Below, in pieces: positions 1 to 11,198 of a DNA stretch of 62,530 nucleotides; position 1 is the first letter of the stretch; the number at the start of each line of letters is the position of its first letter. The stretch spans positions 1-62,530 of the forward strand of contig JAPTJF010000378.1 of assembly GCA_029339195.1 (NCBI GenBank), in the 5' to 3' direction. Position numbers and translations under genes: made by a program. The notes beneath the pieces are model-generated. The model ran no database searches, had not been told where the DNA came from, and saw nothing but the letters and a program-made list of their open reading frames with translations. Origin of the DNA: Micractinium sp. NFX-FRZ. Lineage: Eukaryota; Chlorophyta; Trebouxiophyceae; Chlorellales; Chlorellaceae.

Positions 1-74
<74 letters not shown>
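1..74. other. 74-base poly-G run at the window edge
   Basis: The first 74 bases are all G, followed directly by ordinary GC-rich sequence. No telomere-type repeat such as TTTAGGG adjoins it. This may be a scaffold-end or sequencing artefact. A true G tract this long would be hard to sequence, so the base count should not be trusted. Confidence 0.7.
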
Positions 75-75
<1 letters not shown>

Positions 76-121
76 CGTCCCATCTGCAAGTGTTCAGTGG
101 CCATGACGCAGCCACCCATGC

Positions 122-2556
122 TCATTGCTCGGCAGCAGACCCCATTGGCAGCTGCTGCCGTCTGTTTGAATTTGGCTTCCCCAGCATGCCGTGCACCCCA
201 CGCTGCACAGCCAGCTTGGCAGCCTTGCTTCCAGCTGTCCGGCTGTTGCCCTGACGCTTCACAGCGCTCACTCCCACTGCGGCGGCGGCGGCAGTAGGTA
301 ACCTGTTCTCCTTTGCAGCCGCTGTAGGTGCAGGTGCCTCGCTCCTCCCGCCAGGAGCTGCAGCAGCAGCCGCTTCCACTGCGCCAGTGTGGCCCGGTGG
401 ATTGCCATCAGCAGCCTCAGCATCCTCTTGCTGCTTGAACAGCCCAGGCGCCTTGCTGGCACCCTCCGTGCTTCTGCTGCGCAGCTTCACAGTGCGCTCC
501 GCCGCAACCGCTGCCGCGGGTGCTGCAGACATCTTGGTCCCCTCGCTGCCCGCTGCAGCAGGTAGTGCCTGCACCTTGCTTGCAGCACCGTAGGCACTCT
601 GCAGCCCACTGGGTGCCCTGCCAGCCATCCTGTCCAGGCGGCGCTTGGCAATGCCTGGCTCTGCTGCTGTGCCACCGCCTGCCCCTGGTGCGCTGTTTGC
701 GTTGCCAGCCGCTGCTTCCCCCGTGTTGGCGGCGCCTGCCAGCGGCTTGCTGTTGGCCGCATGGGCACCCTGCCGCTGTTTGGGCAGCTTGGCAATGTTG
801 CTGGCAGAAGCCTTGCTTGTGCGCTGCCGCTTCACAGCGCCGAGTGCTGGTGCTGCAGCCTCAGGCGGTGTTCCCCCTCCTTTGCGGCCATGGCTGTTGC
901 CACCCTGCCCTTGCCGGTGCGCCCTGGCACTTTGGCAACAGCACGCTCTGTGCCCTCTTGCTGGGTGGGTGCCATGGCGGTCTTACTGCCACCAGGCTTG
1001 CTGTAGCTCCGCCTCTCCCGAGCGCGTTTTGCCAGCGCTGCTGCCTCAGGCACCCTGTTCTCCCCAGCCGCTGCCGCTGCTGCCACCTTGCTGCTGGTGG
1101 GCACCGGCTTGCCAGCGGACCCCTCTGGGTCCTCCCCCTGCTGCAGCTCTGAGTCCGCTTCTTGACTCAAGCGGACACTCAGCGTCCGCTTCTTGACCTT
1201 GGCAGGCTCTGCAGCATGCGGGAGGCAAGGCACAATGTGCACATGTCATGCGCACAGCGCTTAGCCTTCAGTGTCCTGCACTGGTAGCGCCTCTCAACAG
1301 CTGCATGCAGGCCAGCGCTGCCTGCAGCATGCTGCACACCAGCACCCACCTGGCTTGTGTGCTGGTGTGGACTGCATCGCCGCTGCCCACTGGTGGATGT
1401 TGTACACCTGGCCCAGGGGTCGCTCCTTGCTGCGCCGCCTGCAAGCCAAGCGGCAGCAGAGGAGGAGGTGGGGAGATGAAAGGGCACTCTCACGGGTGAT
1501 GCCTGCCGCTGTCAGCAAAGCAACAACCAGCACCCACAATCAAACACCGCCTGGCACCACAAGCCCCACGCACCTGCTGAGATGGCGCTGCTCCTTCTGC
1601 TTGCCAGCTGCTGCTGCACTGCGCGCCGTGCGAGCAAAGGGCAAGCGCTGCAGCGCTGCCACCAGCTCTGCTGGCTGCTCCAGCGCAGCAGGCTCATCGC
1701 CAGCAGCTGCATTCCCACTGCATGGTGGTGGATACGCAGGGAGTCCCAGCTCAGAAGAGGCCCCCGTCAGCTTGTTAGGGCAGCCTGTTCCGTTACCTGG
1801 GGCGGCGGGCAGAGAGTGGGGCAAGCAGGAAGGCAGAGTAGCACACGATCAGGCACCCCGCAGCCAGGCAGCCCTGGCATGCGTAGTTGCCACCGCCCTA
1901 CCTGATAGGCGGTCCCGGCTGCTGCTGCTGCTCGTACACCAACAGCGCCGCTCCTTTGGCGCCCAGCTCAGCTGTCATGCCCTCGCGTGCCCCCGCCAGC
2001 CAGTCCTGGCGGTGCACGCCCACCACAACAAGCGTGGCCCGGCCTGCTGTCAGCTGGGTGCTGCCGTTGTGGTCCAGCATGTGTGCTGTCTCCCAGGGAA
2101 GCGCATCCAGCTGTGCTGCTGTGATGCTGTCTCCCAGAGTGCTGCCAGGGGGCAGCTCGAGCACCAGGGTGCCATGCCGGCTGCAGGCAGCGAGAGGTGA
2201 AGAAGGCAATGTGTGTGTGTGAGCAGACGTGCTGGCAGCTGCCTTTGCAGCTGCCAAGTGCTCATCACCTCTGCATAAACCTCCCTGTACTGGCCCTTGA
2301 TAACTGCCACGCATCACCTGCAATCTGTGAGCCAGACAGCGCCTGACTGCACCGCTCGCAGGACCACGCTGCATCTGCTGGCGAGAGGCGCGCCGACAGC
2401 CAGAGTGGCGGCGCCGCTCCGGCCCACAGTCAGTGTCCGCCCCTGCCAAAGCAGTGTGCGCGCTGCAGCTGCGCCCTTGGATGGCGCATCCTGCTCTTGT
2501 GTCGTCACTGGCAGTACACGCAGGCTGGCAAAGGCGCGCTTATGGCCCGCAGGCAT
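122..2556 (-). CDS. FHA-domain nuclear-type protein with Ala/Lys-rich tail (possibly nibrin-like)
   Basis: Preferred model has six exons: 2556-2318, 2180-1902, 1717-1574, 1438-1350, 1208-987 and 852-122, coding 567 aa. All joins are GT-AG and phase-consistent. The N-terminus looks like a forkhead-associated (phosphothreonine-binding) domain: GR at residues 45-46, SR at 60-61, and a D-x-S-x-x-GT element around residues 78-84 that spans the first intron. The usual His after SR is replaced by Cys. The rest is low-complexity, rich in Ala, Lys, Arg and Gln, with two related blocks beginning ENRVP and ENRLP. If the last intron (986-853) is retained, translation stops at 832 and gives a 375-aa form. 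An N-terminal FHA followed by a basic tail recalls NBS1/nibrin, but I see no clear BRCT domain, so that link is only a guess. The start ATG at 2556 is the first in the open frame. Confidence 0.55.
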
Positions 2557-2729
2557 TGAGACAGCTGCAGGGAATCCAGCTGAACAGGCCGAGACTGATG
2601 AGCGAGATCAATGAGCAGAGATGGAGCAGAGATGACCACGAGGCTGACATGTTCAAAGGTTTGACTGGCACCAGCTGGCGCCGGCAGTCAACGCATGCAC
2701 GGCGAGTGTGTGCTGCTCCTCGTGCTCTT

Positions 2730-2734
2730 TTACA
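2730..2734 (-). terminator. TGTAA polyadenylation signal of the IQUB-like gene
   Basis: TGTAA on the minus strand, 41 bases after the stop codon. This is the usual green-algal polyadenylation signal. The FHA gene starts only 170 bases further on. Confidence 0.4.
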
Positions 2735-2774
2735 TTGCGGTGATAATCAGCAGACTGACACGTAAACGAGCATT

Positions 2775-4941
2775 TCAAACAGCCTGCACTGCCGCAGGCT
2801 GGCGCCCGGAGCACCGGCGCTGCGGCGAGGACGGCTTGCCACTGCCGCTTGCTGCTGCTGCCGCTGCCTTCTGCTCCGCCTGAACAAACTCCAGGAACAG
2901 GTTGGCCAGGCGCGTCCGTAGTCCTGACATCATGACTGGGTCTCGTCCTCTGCACATCAAACATTGCCAGCTTATGAATTCGGGACGTGGGTGCTACATG
3001 CACAGGTGCCCAACGCCGCGGCGCTGGTGCAGCTAACCAGGCACAGTCCCCCCCGGCCTGCCGCATGCCCCAGCGCACCGGTGGAGCAGGTCAGCCTCGC
3101 GGTCCACCAGGCTCACGATCTCGCGAGTGAGGCTGCAGGTGGAAAGCATGTCAGTCAAGATTGGGCACCAGACATGCGCCCAGCGTGCCAAATTGCAACT
3201 GCCGACTTGCTGCACCTGCTGTGCCCTGCTGGAGCTCTCAGTGCATCATCCGTGCTGCATTTGCCCTGGTATGCCAGGCGCCCCCTGCCCCGGCATGCCC
3301 CCCCCCCCTCCTCCCCCAGGCCCACCGCCAGCACCTGCAATCCACCGCCTTGGCGTGGTACTTGACCGCCAGCAGCGCCGCCAGGCGGGCGTCCAGGTTG
3401 CTGCCGTCAGCACCGAGCAGCACATGGTACGCGCCGGCTAGCTCGCCTGCCCGCAGTGTGGCGGGCGTCACCACCTCCACCACCCGGCCGCCGGCAGCGG
3501 GCAGCACCCACTGGCGCGGCGCGGCGGCGGCACCCAGCTGCTTGGCTGCCTTCTCTGCCCGCACCACGGGGGCCGCGGCCAGCTTCAGCCGGTCAATTGT
3601 CTGCAGCAGCTTGGTCTCCTTGGCCAGCAGGGCGCGCCGCGCCGCCTGCCGCTCCTCCTCTGCAGACAGGGGGCGGACAGGGGCGGGAGTGGGGAAAAGG
3701 AGGCAAACTTGCTTGTTGGTTGTATCGTTACATCCATCCCAGCACACCATGCATGCCATGCCCACCCCGCCCCACAGCATTGAGTACTGACCTGTGATGC
3801 CCACTGCAGCTGCAATCTTGGCCTGCTCCTGTCCCCACCACATCGCCAGCTGCAAGTCAGATTGAAATGGCGCACGGACAAGTCAGCGAGTTGCGCACAC
3901 GTCCTCCCAATGTCCTGCCTCTCTGGCTGCCAGGTCCTCCACGTGCTGCACCATGCTCCTGATCGCACCCCACACAGGCTTTGCCTCGACGGCATGCATC
4001 CGTGCAATTGTCTATCCAAGCATGCATAGCCACTGCCGCATGCGCCCCCCACCATGCGCACAGTCTGCCACCCCCCCCACCCTGCCACGCCCCACCCTCA
4101 CCTCGTCATACAGCAGCACAAAGTCGGCCTGCGTGCGCGGCTGCATGCGCCGCTGCACCTCATACTGCCGCGCCGCCTCCGTCTCCGCCTCCTGCTTGGC
4201 AGCCTGCTCTGCAAAGAAGGCTGCCAGGTCAGAGCGTGCCTGCTGCAAGGGCGCCACCGCCCGGCGCGCAAGCCAGCCGCGCGCGTAGCGCTGGATGCAC
4301 ACTGCTGCTGCCGCCCGTTGCGCCGTCACCTGCTCCCCCGACACGTATGGGCCTGCAGATGGGGCAGCTAAAGCGTGAGGAGTCACGCATGGGTCTTCAA
4401 TGTGTCACGAGCACCAATGTCCAGCACTAGTATTCACCAAGGCGGCACAGCACACGAGCTGAGCGAGCTGAAACGAGCTGAAAAAACCTAAACCCTGCCG
4501 CCTGAGCTTGCTTTGCAAGCCCACATGGCGACCCCGCCAGCCCTGCGCACCAGTGGGCTCCAGCACCTTGCCATCTGAGGGATCTTCTGCCCACCCTAGC
4601 CGCGGACATTGTGTGCTGGCGTCACGAGGGCACTGCACCGAGTGGTTGCGCTGCGGCGGCTGCGTCTGGGTGCCCGCGGCTGCTTGCACGCCACGTGGCC
4701 GTGCTGGCGGTGGCTTGGGCAGCGGCGCAGTCTGCGTGCTGGCATGGTGGAAGACTGCCCCACTCTTGGGATTGCGGTAACCTCCCAGGAAGGGCTTGTC
4801 GCTGGGCTGCGCGTAGATGGTGTGGGCGGGCGGCGCCGGCCGCGGGCAGGGGCCGTCGTCTGCGGTGCCAACCGCCTCTGCCGGCGGCGGTGGCGGGGCT
4901 GCGGCGCCCTGTTGCTCCGGGCCGGACTCGGCGTCCGGCAT
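2775..4941 (-). CDS. IQUB / FAP253-like IQ-motif protein (radial-spoke type)
   Basis: Six exons: 4941-4551, 4352-4102, 3849-3792, 3659-3335, 3132-3038 and 2923-2775, coding 422 aa; every GT-AG join keeps phase. The protein follows the core of animal IQUB block by block: KPFLGGYR near residues 49-56, a Thr-Gln-rich repeat stretch, an IQ motif starting near residue 150 (CIQRYARGWLARR), QPRTQADFVLLYDE, a tryptophan helix, the AKETKLLQTIDRLK block, LRAGELAGAYHVLL, LTREIVSLVDREADLL, and LRTRLANLFLEFVQ at the end. IQUB is the relative of Chlamydomonas FAP253, a radial spoke 1 base adaptor, and should bind calmodulin-type light chains. Compared with human IQUB it lacks the N-terminal ubiquitin-like domain and the C-terminal Cys-rich region, so it is a shortened core. 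It lies head to head with PSMA2. Start chosen at the first in-frame ATG; a GTG at 5004 extends the frame but is unlikely to be used. Confidence 0.85.
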
Positions 4942-5330
4942 TGGCCCCACTACTCCCGGCCGCCCAGGGAGGGTTGAGAGCGTCGTTGAGGCGCGCCAGG
5001 GCACATGCCAGGGGCAGCCGAGAGCTTGGGCGGCGCTGACTGTGGAGCTGACTTCCCTAACGAATAAATCGACTTGGTTTCGAGTCCACAGAGGGTCCAG
5101 CAGCGCCTCCGACAGGCCCGGCGGGCGGGCAGACCATGTACTGCGCGTTGTACCGCCATCGCCTTCTCTCTGCGCGCTCTGGGGGCGTGCCGACCATTCC
5201 TGTCATCAAGCTTGCAATCCCAGCTTTCGCTCATCAGCAGCTAGCAGGTCTTACAAGCTTCTTCCCTTCGTCGATCGTCGGCGGTCGCTGAGCAGGGCTT
5301 GGCTAGGGGCGGCATAGCAGCGGGATCAAC
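4942..5330. promoter_or_regulatory. Shared upstream region between the IQUB-like gene and PSMA2
   Basis: 389 bases lie between two divergent start codons. It must hold both 5' UTRs and both promoters. I see no TATA box and no convincing coding exon. Confidence 0.5.
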
Positions 5331-6375
5331 ATGGGTGAAACAGCGGTGAGCGGTGGGCTGGCGCCCCACGCGATCAAGCGCTCAGCAATGATCACCAGGC
5401 TTGGAGGGCAGTCCAGCCGGTGTTGGTAGCTGCCGACTGACGCGAGAATAATGAGGAGGCGGTGGGACAGCCAGCAGTGTTGCCCCGTGCGCCCTCCTCC
5501 TGCTCGCCCGCCCGCCCGCCCGCAGCCCGCCTCGAGCGCCCACCCCCTCCCCTTGGCCCCCTGCAGTACTCCTTCTCGCTGACCACCTTCAGCCCCAGCG
5601 GCAAGCTGGTGCAGATTGAGTATGCGCTGGCAGCAGTGGCCGCGGGCGCCACCAGCCTGGGCATCCGCGCCACGAATGGGGTGGTGCTGGCGACAGAGAA
5701 GAAGCTGCCGTCCATCCTGGTGGACGAGTCGACGGTGCAGAAGATCAGCCTGCTGACGCCCAACGTGGGCATGACGTACAGCGGCATGGGCCCCGACTCG
5801 CGGGTGCTGGTGCGCAAGGCGCGCAAAAGCGGGCAGGTCTACTACCGACAGTTCCACGAGCAGATACCCGTGGCGCAGCTGTGCCGCGAGACGGCGGCGG
5901 TGATGCAGGAGTTCACACGTGAGTGGGAGTCTTGCTGGGATGTTGGGATTGGCCTGATGTAGCCTGTGTGCAGGTGCGGGTCATGTAGGCACGCCTGGTC
6001 ACGGGAGGCACAGCATGCCGCAGGAACGCTTGTTTGCTCCTGCTGCGCATGCTGGTGCGTGGAGCCACCACTGCTGGCGCCGCTGCCGCCCCCGCTGTCC
6101 CTTCTCCTTCGCCCTGCTTCCATTGACCGGCTCCCACGGGTGCGGGCGGCATGGCCCTCTCTGATGTGCTGCTGCTCATAGTTGTCGTCCCCACCTTGCC
6201 TGCCTGCCTGCCTGCCCGCAGAATCGGGCGGCGTGCGCCCCTTTGGCGTGTCGCTGCTGATGGCTGGGTACGACGACAACGGGCCGCAGCTGTACCAGAT
6301 TGACCCCTCCGGCTCCTACTTTGCATGGAAGGCGTCGGGTGAGTGGGGAATGGGGCAGGCCTGGCTGGCAGGCTT

Positions 6376-6408
<33 letters not shown>

Positions 6409-7336
6409 AAGGATGCCTGCGCCTGCGGCAAGGCGTGCCCGGCTGTGCCTTGAAAACCCAGGCTTTGCTTCTCTGCTTTGCCCCCCAGCACTGTCCCGTG
6501 CGTGTCTCCCTACCTTTCCCTTCCCTGGCGCATCTGCCAACCATGCATATCCCTCCTTTCCCCGCCGCCCCGCCCGACCCCACAGCAGCGCCTTAAGCAC
6601 TGTCCACCCCCCTCCCCTCCGATCACCTGCAGCTATCTGCATCAACATGGTGAATGCCCCGACCTCCTCCCTTGCTCTCCTTCTCATCCTCCCCCTCGCC
6701 TGTCGCCCACCCTCCCCCTCTTGTTCCCACAGCCATCGGCAAGAACATGGTGAATGCCAAGACGTTTCTGGAGAAGCGGTATGCCGAGGACATGGAGCTG
6801 GAGGACGCCATCCACACCGCGTTGCTCACGCTCAAGGAAGGGTTTGAGGGTGAGCGGGCAGGGAGCCACTGGTGGGCGGGGCGGTGGGATGGGAGGGATG
6901 GCGGAGCCGGGGGAGACGCATCCATGCCGTGCTGCTCATGCTGTGCAGAAGGAGGGGGGTAGGGGTGGGCCTTTCAGCGCGTTCAAAGGAGAAGGGTGGG
7001 GCAGGAGGGGTGCTGCGAAACAGCTGCCCTCACCGCGGCGCTCGCGCTGGAAGGAGGGGTTCAAGGTCGAGGCACGGCTGCAGCAGGCGTCGCTACAGCT
7101 GCCTTGGGGCCTTTGCCTGCCGAGCTCTGCTGGGCTTCCTTGGCCCCGTGCCTCTGCTCCCTGCACTCTTCCCTCCTCCCCCTCACCCCCTGCCCGCCGC
7201 CACCTCCACCCCACCCGCCCGCTGTGCAGGCGAGCTGTCTGGCGACAACATTGAGGTTGCCATTGTGGGTGAGGACCGCAAGTTCCGGGTGCTCACCGCC
7301 GCAGAGGTGACCGACTACCTGGCGGAGGTGGAGTGA
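5331..7336 (+). CDS. PSMA2: 20S proteasome subunit alpha type 2
   Basis: Five exons: 5331-5345, 5567-5918, 6222-6338, 6733-6849 and 7230-7336, coding 235 aa, the normal family length. The first exon codes only five residues (MGETA). The alpha-subunit N-terminal signature follows ([20 protein letters not shown]), which gates the core particle. Other family landmarks are [66 protein letters not shown] and [17 protein letters not shown]. The product forms part of the outer heptameric ring of the 20S core that degrades ubiquitinated proteins. Introns 2-4 are all phase 1. Intron 3 carries a CTGG microsatellite (about 6368-6402) and a decayed copy of the start of exon 4. TGTAA at 7666-7670 lies about 330 bases past the stop. 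Confidence 0.97.
6632..6662 (+). repeat. Decayed copy of the 5' end of PSMA2 exon 4
   Basis: The stretch begins with an AG acceptor and reads ATCTGCATCAACATGGTGAA, against ATCGGCAAGAACATGGTGAA at the true exon 99 bases downstream. It lacks a continuing exon and sits inside intron 3. Confidence 0.75.
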
Positions 7337-7902
7337 TGCTGAGCTGGCATCATGCTGAGCTGGCAGTGATGACCTGGCAGATGGGCATCTTGAGGCGGAG
7401 GCGGCAGGCAGGGGAGCGGCGGCAGCGCATGACGACGGCAGGGAGCCGGGGATGGGGCCATGCGGCAGCAGCTGTTGAGCCATGGCGAGGTGCTTGGGTG
7501 AGCAACCAGGGACTGGCTGGCACGCGGGCACCCCTGGACATCGTGCCCACCCCCCCCTGGGCACCCCTGCCTCATGCATCCAGTGTGCTGTCTGCTGGAC
7601 CCGCCACTGACGCTCCGTGCAACCTGTAGCCTGTTGCATGCTGCTGCATCTCCAGACTGGCCAAATGTAACCTAAAGCTTACAGGCTTACAAGCTTACAG
7701 GTATCAGGAGTGAGGACAGAACCCACAGCAGTACGTAATAAGGGAGCAACGGCGGAGGACAGAATTCTGCTTCTGCAAAGTTCAGGGCATCAGTTCAATC
7801 TCAGAAGGGGACGCTAGCTGTTCTACAGGTGGCCAGGGACTTTTGAAGGCAAGGCACTGGCCCAGGAGATGGCAGTGCACTAAAAGCAGCAGGTGGGCAG
7901 GC
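7337..7902. other. Convergent 3' region between PSMA2 and the monooxygenase
   Basis: 566 bases holding both 3' UTRs. TGTAA for PSMA2 lies at 7666-7670. Three TGTAA signals for the minus-strand gene lie at 7679-7699. No gene is seen here. Confidence 0.5.
7679..7699 (-). terminator. Triple TGTAA polyadenylation signal of the monooxygenase
   Basis: Three TGTAA motifs eight bases apart on the minus strand (7683-7679, 7691-7687, 7699-7695), about 205 bases past the stop. They lie within 35 bases of the TGTAA of the converging PSMA2 gene. Confidence 0.45.
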
Positions 7903-10900
7903 TTAGGCGCTGGCCGACACGTGCACAGCGTGCGCAGCGGGCACCAGCGGCTCGTGCTGGCGCTTGACAAACCCCTGCTCCACATTGACCTGGAACTCGG
8001 TCTTGTCCATCTTCCCGCTGGCAAAGCCACGGCACAGCTGCAGGAGCGGGGGGTGAGGCCTGAGCGGGTGAGGCCTGAGCTGATGTGCCGCTGCCTGCTG
8101 TGCGCGACACGACCCAGCCCACTTGACCACAGCAGCAGCAGTGCAGCCCTGGCTGGGTGCACACAGTGAGGCGCTTGGCAATGCAGCTGTGTGCACCGCA
8201 CCTCGACAGAGGCGGCTTGCACCGCGCTGGCCAGGGGGAGGCGGATCTGCTGGTAGGCAGCCAGAGCCTCGGGGGTGGGGCCGTGCTTGCCTGCACACCG
8301 CCACAGCGAGGGAGAGGTCGCATGGGATGCTGCTGGATGGCTGGCCGGCAAGGGGCAAGCAGGGCAGGGCAGGCACAGGGGCGGCGGCTGCTCCTCCTCT
8401 TTGCACGCAGGCACGACCAGGCAGGCGGGCAGGCAGAAGGTTGGGTGGTCACTACTCTGTCTGCTGAACCAAGCACACCTGCGCACAGCGTGGCGTGCCC
8501 GCCAGCAACCGCACTCACCGACAGCCCGGCCCAGCTCCAGAGCGTCTTCTATTGCCTGGCTGCACCCCTGCCCCAGGAAGGGGGTGGCAAGGTGGGCAGC
8601 GTCGCCCACCAGCGCCACCCGCCCGCGCGCATACGTCTGCAGGACAGCGAGGGCAGCGGGGAGGGGGGGCGGGGGGCCAAGTTGAGTGCTTTGCAGATGC
8701 TGCTGCAGCGGCTGGGGTTGCCAGAGCCCCGACAAAGTTGAGCCATTTGGTGTCGGGCTGCAGGGGCCTCGGGGAAGTAAGCGGTGCTGCGAGAGGGGAT
8801 GGGAGACGCAGTGACGACTCGAGGGTGGGTTAGGCCTGCATGCTCGCATGCCCTGGCACACCAAGTGCCGCGAGGTTGCCAGCCGACGCCAGCCTGAGGC
8901 CTGCCAGCCACCCAGCCTGTGGGCATGCGCCGTGGCCACCAACACGCACGCCCACACACCCACATCCTCAGGCTGTCACAGGCTGTCACAGAGTGTCCCT
9001 TTGCACATCATGCCTACTGTGCCAGCATCCCACCTGGCACGCCTCCGCTTCGCGGCAGAACTGGCCGTGCTCCGTCACTGCCAGCGGGTCGGTGCTGGCC
9101 ATCAGGTCTGCAGGGGGGTGGGTGGGGCCGGGGTGGGTGCGGGAAGCAGGAGGCGGGCGAGGGTGTGGGGGGCAGGAGGTGGGCGCCAGCAGCGAACGCC
9201 GCCCCTCAGCGGGGTGGTGGCAGCAGCACATCACAGGCAGGGCAAGCAGGCTGCTGAAGCAGGCTCGCCGACGCCCGCCAGCGCCCATGGCCCCCTACGC
9301 CTCCACCGGCCCCCTCACCTTTACCCTTACCTCCCCCACGATGCCAGCACATACCCTAGCAGCCCTCCCTCCCACCCTCCCCTCCCCTCCCCTCCCTCCC
9401 CCGCTCACCCCTCAGGTGCTGCGGGAAGGCCTGGAAGGCCACCACCGCGCGCTGCAGCCGCGCCCGCCCCACCTCCTCCGCAGTCTGGCCCCCTGCCCCC
9501 GCCTCTGCCTCGAGCGTGGCGGCATCCGTCTCCTGGACATACGCCTTGCGCCCGCCCCCAATCAGCGCCAGCTGGTCGGCTGGCCAGGGTGCAAAGGCCT
9601 GCCAGGTCATGGTGCCGTCACGCAGCACCGTAGTGATGATGGACTGCCCCAGGCGCCCGAACACGGCGTAGTCGTGCGGCCAGCCAGGCGGCACGGGGAC
9701 CACGGCGCGCCAGATGGCCATGCCTGCGGGAGGCGAGGAGCGTGGGGTGGAGTGGCTTGCAATTGTACCTGCTAGTGAAGGACACACACTGTCCACCCTG
9801 TACCGGGTGAGGTGTGTGTGTGTGCGCTTGCAGTGGGCGTGTGAGTTGGCGTGCCTGCACCTGCATTGCACCACGCTGCACTCAGGCCTCCCCAGCCACC
9901 AACCGGCACGGCGGTCCCTTCCTTGCACTCAATCCACTCACACTGCACCCACACCCCTCCACCCGCCCCACATGGGCCCACCCGCCCACCCGCCCCGCCC
10001 ACTATGATGCACACTCCGCCCTCACCCAGGAACTGCGGCGGCCCGTCACCCAGCATCAGCTCCCGCACCGCGCTCTGCCCGCCGTCGCAGCCCACCAGCA
10101 GGCGTGCCTGCACCGTGCGCACGCCCGCGGGGGTGGCAAACTCCGCCGCCACCCCCTCTGCCGTCTCCTCGTACCCCAGGAACTTGTGGTCCAGGTGCAG
10201 CACCCCTGGGAGACGTGTGGGAGACGCGTCGGTGGAGGTGTGGGCTTCCATGCAGCAACAGCAGGGGCAGCAGGGGCAGGGCCAATGCAGCCAGTGGCAG
10301 TCGCAGTGGCGTCGGCGCAGCGCAGCACAGCACAGCACAGCACAGCACAGCATAGAACTGCGCAGCACAGCACACGCACCTTGGGGCAGGGCCTGCGCCA
10401 GCTCGCGCTGCAGCTTGTGCCAGGGCAGGTGGATCATCTGGCCGTGCTGCCTGATCTCGTCCAGCGCTTTCTGCTGCTCCGGCGCAGCAGGCACCAGGTT
10501 GCCCTCCGGGTCAAACCGCTCCCTCACCCAGTGCTCCAGGTTGTGCCCCGCCAGCCCCTCCTTTAGCTCAGGGGCAATCGCCTCGATGGCACGCACCCCA
10601 TTGGGGGTCAGCCCTGCGCAGGGGTGGGGGGAGGGAGGTGCGGGCTGAACAGGAGTGAGGCGGGCACGCGGGCGGTGGACATCCAAAGGGGGGCAGAGGG
10701 GGGCTTCCGCGTCGGCTGGCAGGGCAGGATGTGAGTAGCTCGGCAGCGGCTTGGCACAATGGTCTAGAACCTCGATGCCCCAGCAGCAGCGCCATCACAT
10801 GTGCAATGCAGTTTCTGGGCTCACCAAAGGTGGCGCCTCGTGGGCGCAGGTCTGAACGCTCCAGTACCGCCACTCGTGCGCCCGGGCTGCAGCAGGGGTA

Positions 10901-11198
10901 GGATGGTGTGCAGCAGTGCAGGGTGCAGCGGATGAGATGAGCGGCATTAAGAGGGGCATCGTGTCGAGCATACGCTGCCAATCTGGAGGCATAGGGGGGT
11001 ACTATGGTTGGGAGGTGCAGGGGGCGCCGCCACGCCTGCCGACCAGGGCCGGCGGTGACGCCAGTTTATGCAGACACCTCCCTCCGCGCCCCTGCTGCGG
11101 CGGATGCCGGGAGGCGAGGTTTCTCACCGCGCACGTAGGATGGCGTGCGCGGCGCTCAGGCCCGCTGGGCCTCCTCCAACAATTGCGGCATCCAACAT
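7903..11198 (-). CDS. FAD-dependent aromatic-ring monooxygenase (zeaxanthin-epoxidase/UbiH-like)
   Basis: Nine exons: 11198-11128, 10886-10825, 10613-10380, 10205-10026, 9723-9409, 9107-9034, 8636-8519, 8290-8202 and 8037-7903, coding 425 aa, all in phase. The three class A flavoprotein motifs are present: the Rossmann dinucleotide fold at the N-terminus (AAIVGGGPAGLSAA) followed by VAVLERSDLRPRG, the DG motif (GCDGGQSAVRE), and the GD motif (GDAAHLATPFLGQG). The enzyme should hydroxylate or epoxidise an organic substrate with NAD(P)H and O2. The substrate cannot be read from the sequence. No clear transit peptide precedes the FAD motif, so it may be cytosolic, or an upstream targeting exon may have been missed. 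A GCACA pentanucleotide repeat fills part of intron 3. Confidence 0.88.
10323..10351. repeat. GCACA pentanucleotide microsatellite
   Basis: About six tandem GCACA units in intron 3 of the monooxygenase gene, with further imperfect units to about 10374. Confidence 0.8.

Noticed and set aside
820..860. Apparent frameshift between the two FHA-gene tail frames
   Set aside because: A phase-neutral GT-AG intron (986-853) joins the frames, so no sequencing error or pseudogene needs to be assumed.
10740..10800. tRNA-like segment
   Set aside because: No cloverleaf arms or conserved T-loop could be fitted; it is intron sequence of the monooxygenase gene.
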